NCBI GenBank assembly: GCA_964434165.1
Contig: CAYSUS010000015.1
Location: forward strand, 1 to 64,000
Length of the DNA stretch: 64,000 bases
Direction: 5' to 3'
DNA from: CAYSUS01 sp964434165
GTDB taxonomy: Bacteria > Planctomycetota > Planctomycetia > Pirellulales > Thermoguttaceae
The position numbers were made by a program, and so were the translations under genes. How positions within the stretch are numbered: position 1 is the first letter of the stretch; every line of letters begins with the position of its first letter. The notes beneath the pieces are model-generated. The model saw nothing but the letters and a program-made list of their open reading frames with translations. It ran no database searches and was not told where the DNA came from. Shown in pieces: positions 26,794 to 33,714 of this stretch.

Positions 26794-27807
26794 ATGCGTC
26801 GCCTTCCCCTCCTCCTCGCCGCGTGCTGCGTCGTCATGCCCCCCGATGCCGCCCCCGCCGCCGACTATCAGGTGACCGAGACCGACGAGCGGATCAGCAT
26901 CGTCACGCCGCAGCTCGAGGCCGCCGTGGTCAAGCGGGGCTACGTCAGCGGCGTGGCCCGGCAGTCGTTTCTCGACAAGAAGACGGGCTTTCGCGATCCC
27001 GGCTTCGGCCTGGACATCGTGGACTTCCTCCTGGAGCCGCCCGGCAAGGAGCCGCAGCCTGAGAGCGACGATCCGCACCTGCGCTACGAGTACAACAACC
27101 TCGTGCACGGGCGCCGGGCCAAGCGGTTCGTCGAGGGGCCGCAGATCTGCACCCAGGCCAGGGAGCTTGCGCCCCAGATCATCCGCGGCGAGGACTTCGT
27201 GGCCGTGCGCCAGAAGTACACCTATCACAAGGCCGCGCCGGAACGCAAGGCCGGCTCCACCTGGACGCAGGTCCTCGTGTTCCCGCTGGGCAAGCGGTAC
27301 TTCGTCTCCTCCGACCGCATCGACTCGGTCAACGCCAGCGACGCGCTGTACCTGAGGATCGACATGCCGGGCCATCTGAAGCACAAACAGGGCGACACGT
27401 TCAGCGAGGTGTACCTGAGCTACCACGGCAGGATCCCTTCCCAGGAGTTTCTCGAGGACTTCCCGCCGGATGGGAAGTTCCATTACCTCCGCGACGACAA
27501 GAAGCTGCCCGAGCGGTTCATCCGCGCCTACCGCCTCCGCGATCCCCAGACCGGCAAGGACGGCCCGTGGCTGGCCGGGATGACGCTCGATCCGGCGGCG
27601 GTTTACGAGGCCTGGTGCCACCAGCGGGGCTACGTGTGCTTCATCGAGGAGATCGGCGGCCGGCCCATCGAGCCGGGCGAGCACTTTGGCGCCGCGTTCA
27701 TCGTCGGCTACTTCGACTCGATCGACGAGATGCACCGCGTGTACGACCGCCACAAGGGACACACGGCCCTGGAGGTGCGCGCGAAGGGGTGGAGGCTGAC
27801 GGAATAG
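26794..27807 (+). CDS. Secreted protein of unknown function
   Basis: 337 residues from the ATG at 26794, eight bases after CGGAG; a GTG nine bases upstream is less likely. Signal peptide ending 'APAAD' near residue 23. The body is beta-rich ('YQVTETDERISIVTPQLEAAVVKRGYVSGVARQSFLDKKTG', 'TWTQVLVFPLGKRYFVSSDRIDSVNASDALYLRIDMPGHLK'), which suggests a jelly-roll or mutarotase-like sandwich; I cannot name a family. It follows the GH127 gene and precedes the radical SAM gene by four bases, so it is probably co-transcribed with the latter. Confidence 0.75.
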   Translation: MRRLPLLLAACCVVMPPDAAPAADYQVTETDERISIVTPQLEAAVVKRGYVSGVARQSFLDKKTGFRDPGFGLDIVDFLLEPPGKEPQPESDDPHLRYEYNNLVHGRRAKRFVEGPQICTQARELAPQIIRGEDFVAVRQKYTYHKAAPERKAGSTWTQVLVFPLGKRYFVSSDRIDSVNASDALYLRIDMPGHLKHKQGDTFSEVYLSYHGRIPSQEFLEDFPPDGKFHYLRDDKKLPERFIRAYRLRDPQTGKDGPWLAGMTLDPAAVYEAWCHQRGYVCFIEEIGGRPIEPGEHFGAAFIVGYFDSIDEMHRVYDRHKGHTALEVRAKGWRLTE

Positions 27808-27811
27808 GTGG

Positions 27812-29266
27812 ATGAAGCTCACCCTCATCAACACCAACCGCATGACCCCGCCCATCGCCCCGGTGGGGCTGGAGTACACGGCCGCGGCGGCCTTGCGCGA
27901 TGGGCTTGACGTCCAACTGCTCGACCTGGGTCTCGTCAAGGACGTGCCGAAAGCGATCCGCGGCCACTTCGCCTCGCGCCAGCCGCAGCTCGTGGGCCTC
28001 TCGCTCCGCAACGTGGATGACTGCTTCTGGCCCAGCGGGACCTCGTTCGTGCCCGAAGTGGAAGCGGTCCTCGCGCAGGTCCGCCAGCAATGCGACGCCC
28101 CGATCGTGCTCGGCGGGGTGGGTTTCTCGATCTTCCCGCGCGAGCTGGTCGCTCGCACGGGCGTCGAGTTCGGCGTCCACGGCGACGGCGAGATCGCCCT
28201 GGTGGAGCTTGCCCGGCAATTGCAGAACGGCCGCCGGTTCGATCGCGTGCGCGGACTTGTCTGGCGGGACGAGACCGGAGAGCTTCGCGCCAATCCGCCG
28301 GCCTGGCCGCCCGAGTGGCCCGCCGACACGCGGCGCGACCTGATCGACAACAGGACCTACTTCCGCCTCGGCGCCCAGATCGGCGTCGAGACCAAGCGGG
28401 GCTGCCACCGCCAGTGCCTGTACTGCGCCGATCCGCTGGCCAAGGGAGCTTCCGGCCGTCTCCGCGATCCGGCGAGCGTAGCCGATGAATTCGCCGCGCT
28501 GGCCGCAAGGGGCATCGACGTCGCGCATATCTGCGACGCCGAGTTCAACCTGCCGCGGCGCCACGCCGTGGCCGTGTGCGAGGAGCTGATCCGCCGCGGC
28601 CTGGGCACGCGCGTGCGGTGGTACGCGTACCTGGCCGTCACGCCGTGCGACGACGAGCTGGCCGATCGCATGGCCCGGGCAGGATGCGTGGGGATCAACT
28701 TCACGGGCGACGCGGCGTCGGCCGACATGCTGGCTACCTACCGCCAGCCGCACGCGCGCGACGACCTGCGGGCCGCCGCCCGACGGTGCCGCCAGAACGG
28801 GATCGCCGTGATGTTCGATCTCTTGCTCGGCGGGCCCGGCGAGACGCCCGAGACCGCCGCGGAGACGATCGGCTTTCTCAAGCAGATCGAGCCCGACTGC
28901 GTGGGCGCTGCCCTGGGCGTGCGCCTGTACCCGCGTACGGCGATGATCGACCGCGTGGCCGCCGAGGGGCCGATCGAGCATAGCCCCGCCATCCGCCGCC
29001 GCTACTCGGGCGCGATCGACCTGGTGCAGCCGACCTTCTACATCTCGCCCCTGCTCGGGCCGCGCCCGGCGCGGGTGATCCGCGCGTTGATCGGCGGCGA
29101 CGCGCGGTTCTTCGAGCCCGCCGAGGAGCCCGGCGCCGAGACCGGCGAGGGCGACACGTCGGGCGACCACAACTACCATGACAACCGGGCCCTGGTCGAG
29201 GCCATCGCCGCCGGCCACCGCGGGGCGTACTGGGACATCCTGCGGCGCTTGCGCGGGGCTGGATAG
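27812..29266 (+). CDS. Cobalamin-binding-domain radical SAM protein
   Basis: 484 residues, ATG at 27812 with GGTGG just upstream, four bases after the previous stop. Residues 1-150 are a B12-binding Rossmann-like domain ('LINTNRMTPPIAPVGLEYTAAAAL', 'VGLSLRNVDD', 'IVLGGVGFSIFP', 'VHGDGE'), without the DxHxxG histidine of methionine synthase. Residues 185-400 are a radical SAM barrel with C198-x3-C202-x2-C205 for the [4Fe-4S] cluster. Class B methylases and ring-rearranging enzymes share this layout; the substrate is unknown. An unusual companion for a secreted protein gene. Contains 'GDHNYHDN' near the C-terminus, possibly a metal site. Confidence 0.88.
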   Translation: MKLTLINTNRMTPPIAPVGLEYTAAAALRDGLDVQLLDLGLVKDVPKAIRGHFASRQPQLVGLSLRNVDDCFWPSGTSFVPEVEAVLAQVRQQCDAPIVLGGVGFSIFPRELVARTGVEFGVHGDGEIALVELARQLQNGRRFDRVRGLVWRDETGELRANPPAWPPEWPADTRRDLIDNRTYFRLGAQIGVETKRGCHRQCLYCADPLAKGASGRLRDPASVADEFAALAARGIDVAHICDAEFNLPRRHAVAVCEELIRRGLGTRVRWYAYLAVTPCDDELADRMARAGCVGINFTGDAASADMLATYRQPHARDDLRAAARRCRQNGIAVMFDLLLGGPGETPETAAETIGFLKQIEPDCVGAALGVRLYPRTAMIDRVAAEGPIEHSPAIRRRYSGAIDLVQPTFYISPLLGPRPARVIRALIGGDARFFEPAEEPGAETGEGDTSGDHNYHDNRALVEAIAAGHRGAYWDILRRLRGAG

Positions 29267-29415
29267 GGGTCTGCCGCGTTTTCGCAGAGCGAAGCGGAAC
29301 GCAAGCGGGGCTGTCCCCCGCCCAACCCAGCTGCGGGAACTGTAAGAGGCGTAAAACGCACCAGAAGATATCGACCTGGAGCGGTGCGCCGCACGCACGC
29401 TACGAGGTGCTCTCG

Positions 29416-29652
29416 ATGGCAGGCCTGCTGATCTTCGCGGTGCTCGCGCTTCTGGCGGCGTTCTGGATCTTCCAGTTCGTGCAGTTGATGGCCCTTTCGG
29501 ACCACGACTTCCCCGGGCGCTACGACAAGCCGCTGTGGGTGGCCGCCTTCCTCCTGGGCACCGTCCTGGGCGCCGCGGCCTTCTGGTTCTGGAAGTCCTT
29601 GATCCTCTCGGTGCGCGAGCAGGAGCGGTCGGGCGAGGACGAAAGGCCGTAG
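29416..29652 (+). CDS. Small two-helix membrane protein
   Basis: 78 residues from the ATG at 29416, eight bases after ACGAGG; a GTG at 29407 would add three residues. Helices at about residues 3-25 and 39-62, separated by 'ALSDHDFPGRYDKPLW', and a charged C-terminal tail ending 'REQERSGEDERP'. The 'FPGRYDKPLWV' loop is reminiscent of phage-shock/PLD-nuclease N-terminal membrane modules. Function unknown. Confidence 0.65.
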   Translation: MAGLLIFAVLALLAAFWIFQFVQLMALSDHDFPGRYDKPLWVAAFLLGTVLGAAAFWFWKSLILSVREQERSGEDERP

Positions 29653-29696
29653 CTGGCGCCTCGAAGACTTCGGGAGCCGTGTTGGGAAGAAGGCCG

Positions 29697-30719
29697 TCAG
29701 AACGCGGCCGGCAGCGGCTCTTCGAAGCCAGGCAGGAGGCGCTGGGCGGGCGGGCGCGCCCGGTGGCGATAGCGGCGCCGGTAGCTCTCCGCCAGGTGGA
29801 TCATGATCTCCAGAACCAGGAGGTCGGCTCGGGTCATCACGTGCCGCGTGCTCCGCGTGCCCAGGCCGTGGATGAGCTCCTCCAGCACCTCGACGTGCAA
29901 CTGCATGGCCTGGCGGGCGCTGAGCCCAGCCATGGCCAGGAGCTCCGCCAGCCGGTGCATCTCGCCGGCCAGATTGCCCGACCCCATGATCACGTAGGTC
30001 CGCAACAGCTCGCGGTAGTGCTGGATCAGTTCCGGCGGCAGCTCGTGCGGCGCCGGGGTCTGCCTTGGCGTCTCCAGGGGCGAAACGCCCGCGCGGCGCG
30101 GGCGCGGCGGGCGATGCCCGCGTTCGACCGATTCGTCCCCCGGCCCGTGCGTCGCGCGCAGGGCCTCCAGGTCGCGGATCAACGCGCGCTGCTGGCCGAG
30201 AAGCTGCTCCGCCTCGTCGTGCTCCTGCTGTAAGCGGCGGCGCTCGGCCTGGGTCAGTCGGCGGTTCTCGCGCAGAAGCTGGTGTCGCTGGACCGCCCGG
30301 GCGACGACCCAGATCAGGTTGCGCGTCGTGGTCGTGTTGACGCAGACGTAGGAGTCGGCGCCCACCTCGTAGCACATCGCCGACAGTTCCTGCTCGCTCT
30401 GCGAGCCGAGCACGACGATCGCCTCGTCCGAGCAGCCCGCCCGGTATCCCTCGATCATGCCCAGGGCGTCCAGTTCGCCCGGCACGTGGCTGATCAGCAC
30501 GGCGTCGAAGGCCTCGTCGCGAAGCCGGGCCAGCCCCGCGGCGCTGCCCACGGCCTCCTCCAGCAACACGTCGCTGGCGCTGTCCGCGGCGAACGCTTCG
30601 GCTAGCCAGCCGCCGGGCCGCTTCAGCGTGGTCACGTAGAGAACCCGCATGCGCGGCGGCAGACCACGCCAGGGGGTCGATTGCGGCGCTTGGCGGGCTT
30701 TCTCCAGCGTCAGACTCAT
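29697..30719 (-). CDS. Degenerate receiver-domain protein
   Basis: 340 residues from the ATG at 30719. Residues about 25-150 follow a CheY-like alternation of strands and helices ('MRVLYVTTLKRPGGWLAEAFA', 'EAFDAVLISHVP', 'DEAIVVLGSQSEQEL', 'GADSYVCVNTT'), but the phospho-acceptor Asp is replaced by Ser-His and the conserved Lys by Asn/Thr, so phosphorylation is unlikely. A coiled-coil helix follows (about 150-195, 'HQLLRENRRLTQAERRRLQQEHDEAEQLL'), then a linker and a helical C-terminal domain (about 240-325). It is possibly an adaptor that senses by dimerisation. A ribosome site is weak. No histidine kinase is adjacent. Confidence 0.7.
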   Translation of the reverse strand: MSLTLEKARQAPQSTPWRGLPPRMRVLYVTTLKRPGGWLAEAFAADSASDVLLEEAVGSAAGLARLRDEAFDAVLISHVPGELDALGMIEGYRAGCSDEAIVVLGSQSEQELSAMCYEVGADSYVCVNTTTTRNLIWVVARAVQRHQLLRENRRLTQAERRRLQQEHDEAEQLLGQQRALIRDLEALRATHGPGDESVERGHRPPRPRRAGVSPLETPRQTPAPHELPPELIQHYRELLRTYVIMGSGNLAGEMHRLAELLAMAGLSARQAMQLHVEVLEELIHGLGTRSTRHVMTRADLLVLEIMIHLAESYRRRYRHRARPPAQRLLPGFEEPLPAAF

Positions 30720-31118
30720 GGGGAGCACCCTGAACGAGGCATCGGAACTCGGGGCGGCAGAAAGCGAGGGCCGGAAATGGGGTGCGGTACTGTAGCGATC
30801 CGCGCCAGGCAGGTCAACGCCGGCTCCCGACGCGCCGCGCGCGGTTTGGCCAGCGGTCTTGCCCCCTCGCACCGCGACCCGGGCTCAGGGGGAAACCCAA
30901 CTCCCCGGCAGAAGAAGACGGGGGGAGTTGGCGTGCGGACCAACACCAACCAGGGGGCTAGACAATTCCAGTCGGGGAATATAGACAATCTGGGTGGTCA
31001 GGTTGAACGCGTTCGCGTTCTGAACTCGCTCGCAGGCGGCGTGAGAAGCCGCTGCGGTCTGGGCCAGCCCAAGCGACGTCTCCTCTCCCAAGCCAACCCC
31101 CTCGCACTGGAGCACCCC
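30720..31118. other. Intergenic region, possible promoter
   Basis: 399 bases between divergent genes. TAGACA (30959-30964) and TATAGA (30980-30985), 15 bases apart, flanked by the short palindrome ATTCC-AGTCG-GGGAAT, could be a promoter for the SnoaL-like gene; the spacing is short, so confidence is low. No gene or RNA seen. Confidence 0.35.
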
Positions 31119-32210
31119 ATGAACCAGAACCATCTGGCAGTATTCCCCAACCCACGCCACGGAGTCGCCCTCGGCATTCTCGTCTTGATTGGGGCGTTTG
31201 TCGATTCGGCCGGCTTTGCCGAAGGCCCGGCCGCCGATCCTCCCGGCAAACAGGCGACTCCTGCTTCAAAGAAGGCGACTGCCGACAAAGCGACCACCGG
31301 GAAGACGACCGCGCGAACCTCGCCCGGCAAGAAGGCGAAGAGTGAAATGCCTTCCAGCGAGAAGACAGACGGCTGGCAGGACGCCGCCGTTTCCGACCTG
31401 GCCGCGATCCGCGCCGAGTCGCAGGCGTTCGTGGCCGCCTTCAACAAGAAGGACGCCAAGGCGATCGCGGCGATGTGGACCAAGGAAGGCGAGTACGTCG
31501 ACGACTTGGGGCGCCGCTTCCTCGGGCGCGAGGCGATCGAGCAGGCCTATGCGGAGTTCTTCGCCAATAGTCCCAAGGTCAAGCTCCGCGTCATGATCGA
31601 CTCGGTTCGGTTGCTCGGCCACTCGACGGCGATCGAGGACGGACGGGCCATCGTGGAGCCACCGCCGGCCGGATCCCCCGCTTACAGCAAGTACACCGCG
31701 GTTCACGTCAAGGTGGACGGCAAGTGGTTGATGGCTTCGGTCCGCGACACGCACGTCGAGACGCCGTCGGCGTTCAGAAACGTCGCCGACCTGCAGTGGC
31801 TGATCGGAGAATGGGTCGCCGAAGAGCATGGCGTCAAGACAGAGTCGGTCTGCCGTTGGGTGGCCAACAAGAGCTTCGTCGAGCGCAAGTACACGATGAC
31901 GAGCGTGGACGGGACACAGACCTCGGGCGTGCAATTGATCGGCTGGAACCCGCGCGATGGCCACGTGCAGTCGTGGAGCTTCAGCCCGGATGGTGGTCAT
32001 GCCGTGGGCATCTGGACGCCGCAGCAAGGCGGATGGCGCGCGGAGATGCACGGGGTGACCGGCGCCGGTGTGCCGACGACCTCGGTGAACCTGCTGAGGC
32101 GGCTGGACCACAACGCCTACGTCTGGCAGTCGGCCCAGCGAACGGCGGGCGACGCGGCGGTGCCGGATACGGACGAGGTGATCATGAAGCGCCAGTCGGC
32201 CGGCAAGTAA
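31119..32210 (+). CDS. Secreted SnoaL-like protein with a second lipocalin-like domain
   Basis: 363 residues from the ATG at 31119. A membrane/signal segment (about 14-34, cleavage after 'SAGFA') precedes an Ala/Lys/Thr-rich linker (about 40-85). Residues 92-225 form an SnoaL-like (SgcJ/EcaC, DUF4440) fold: 'IRAESQAFVAAFNKKDAKAIAAMWTKEGEYVDDLGRRFLGREAI'. Residues 225-363 look like a DUF1579-type beta-barrel ('LQWLIGEWVAEEHGVKTESVCRWVANKSFVERKY'). The pair is known from other bacteria as a two-domain protein of unknown role. It heads a run with the Gly-rich protein and the arylsulfatase, all on the plus strand with spacings under 65 bases. Confidence 0.8.
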   Translation: MNQNHLAVFPNPRHGVALGILVLIGAFVDSAGFAEGPAADPPGKQATPASKKATADKATTGKTTARTSPGKKAKSEMPSSEKTDGWQDAAVSDLAAIRAESQAFVAAFNKKDAKAIAAMWTKEGEYVDDLGRRFLGREAIEQAYAEFFANSPKVKLRVMIDSVRLLGHSTAIEDGRAIVEPPPAGSPAYSKYTAVHVKVDGKWLMASVRDTHVETPSAFRNVADLQWLIGEWVAEEHGVKTESVCRWVANKSFVERKYTMTSVDGTQTSGVQLIGWNPRDGHVQSWSFSPDGGHAVGIWTPQQGGWRAEMHGVTGAGVPTTSVNLLRRLDHNAYVWQSAQRTAGDAAVPDTDEVIMKRQSAGK

Positions 32211-32271
32211 CCGTGGAACCGCTTGGCACCTTTCGTTCACGAACATACGAACTCACGGGGGAAGAAACACG

Positions 32272-33690
32272 ATGATCCGACGATATCTTCTGACAGTATT
32301 GGCGGCGAGTTTGATGTTGGGCCTGCCCTTGGCCGACGCGTGGGGCCGCGGCTTCGGCGGGGGCGGGCGCGGAGGATTGGGCGGAGGTGCCCACGGAGGA
32401 TTTGGCGGAGGCGGTAGCCACGGGGGCTTCCATGGAGGCGGCTTCAGCGGCGGGCATAGCCCCGGGGGCTTTGGTGGCTTCAGTGGCGGGCATAGCCCCG
32501 GCGGATTCGGCGGCATGCACAGTCCGGGAGGGCTCGGCGGAGCCCATCATGGGTCGAGCTTGGGCGGTCCGGGCGCGGCCGGACTCGGCGGCGCCGGACT
32601 GGGCGGAGCCCAGGGCGGTCTTGGTGCGGGCGGACTCGGTCAGCGAGGCGGCGGGGCCCATGGCACGGGCGATCGCTTCTCGACCCCCTCTCGGGGCCAG
32701 CTCAACAGCTTCCTTGGGCTGCCGTCCGATGGCGGACACAACCTCGGCGCCGGCCGCGGCAGTGTGGGCATCGGCGGCGATCTTGGTCTTGGCGGCGGTC
32801 GACCTGGCGCTGGAGCCGGCGGTGTTGGTCGGCCGGGCGTCGGCCTCGGTGGCGTGGGCCGGCCGGGGGTTGGTGTTGGAGGAGTGGGCCGACCGGGCGT
32901 TGGAGCCGGCGGTGTTGGTCGGCCGGGCGTCGGCCTCGGTGGCGTTGGCCGGCCGGGGGTTGGTGTTGGAGGAGTGGGCCGACCGGGCGTTGGAGTTGGC
33001 GGCGTGGGTCTCGACCGCGTTTCGCCTGCCGTACGCTACCGGAACGCCGCTGCCGTTCGAGGCAGCTTCAATCGTTGGGACGTCTACGGTCGAGGCTGGT
33101 ACGCCGGTCACCCTGGGGCGTGGCGCGCGGCCGGGTGGGGCGTGGGCACGTCCGCATGGCAGGCAGCGACCTGGAACACCGTGGGCGACTGGCTGAGCTA
33201 TTCCTCGGCCGCGCCGGTCTACTACGACTACGGCAACAACGTCACGTATCAAGACGACAACGTCTACGTGAACGGCCAGGACGTGGGCACCGCGGAACAG
33301 TACTATCAGCAGGCGAGCGACCTGGCCACGGCCGGCGCGGGGGCAAGCTCGGACGGGGGACAGTGGATGCCGCTGGGCGTCTTCGCGCTGACCAAGTCGG
33401 GCCACACGAGCTCCAACCTCACGATCCAACTCGCGGTGAACAAGCAAGGCATCATCCGCGGCAACTACAGCGACTCCGCGACGAACCAGTCCGACGTCGT
33501 CCAAGGCTCCGTTGACAAGCAGACGCAGCGCGTCGCGTTCACCGTGGGCAAGGACACCACCCACGTGCTCGAGACGGGCCTCTACAACCTCACGAAGGAC
33601 GAGGCCCCCTGCCTGATCCACATGGGCAAGGACCGCACCGAACAGTGGCTGCTCGTGCGGTTGCAGAAGCCCGATAGCAGCGGCAGTTGA
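32272..33690 (+). CDS. Glycine-rich repeat surface protein
   Basis: 472 residues with a signal peptide ('YLLTVLAASLMLGLPLADA', cleavage near 23). Residues 24-130 are Gly/His-rich; residues about 180-245 are ten-residue tandem repeats 'GGVGRPGVGV/L/A'. A non-repetitive C-terminal domain (about 255-472) contains 'YRNAAAVRGSFNRWDVYGRGWYAGHPGAW', a Tyr-rich stretch 'YYDYGNNVTYQDDNVYVNG', and a region resembling the 'mu-protocadherin'-type planctomycete secreted proteins. Probably a structural or matrix protein of the cell surface. Ribosome site GGGGGAAG eight bases before the ATG. Confidence 0.78.
   Translation: MIRRYLLTVLAASLMLGLPLADAWGRGFGGGGRGGLGGGAHGGFGGGGSHGGFHGGGFSGGHSPGGFGGFSGGHSPGGFGGMHSPGGLGGAHHGSSLGGPGAAGLGGAGLGGAQGGLGAGGLGQRGGGAHGTGDRFSTPSRGQLNSFLGLPSDGGHNLGAGRGSVGIGGDLGLGGGRPGAGAGGVGRPGVGLGGVGRPGVGVGGVGRPGVGAGGVGRPGVGLGGVGRPGVGVGGVGRPGVGVGGVGLDRVSPAVRYRNAAAVRGSFNRWDVYGRGWYAGHPGAWRAAGWGVGTSAWQAATWNTVGDWLSYSSAAPVYYDYGNNVTYQDDNVYVNGQDVGTAEQYYQQASDLATAGAGASSDGGQWMPLGVFALTKSGHTSSNLTIQLAVNKQGIIRGNYSDSATNQSDVVQGSVDKQTQRVAFTVGKDTTHVLETGLYNLTKDEAPCLIHMGKDRTEQWLLVRLQKPDSSGS
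32812..32991. repeat. 90-bp in-gene tandem repeat
   Basis: Two nearly identical 90-base units at 32812-32901 and 32902-32991, each built from three 30-base GGCGTGGGCCGGCCGGGG-like subunits. They encode the GGVGRPGVG repeats of the glycine-rich protein. The high identity between units at third codon positions points to recent unequal duplication and possible length variation between strains. Confidence 0.85.
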
Positions 33691-33714
33691 TCCATCAACC
33701 GGAAGGGTACCTCG

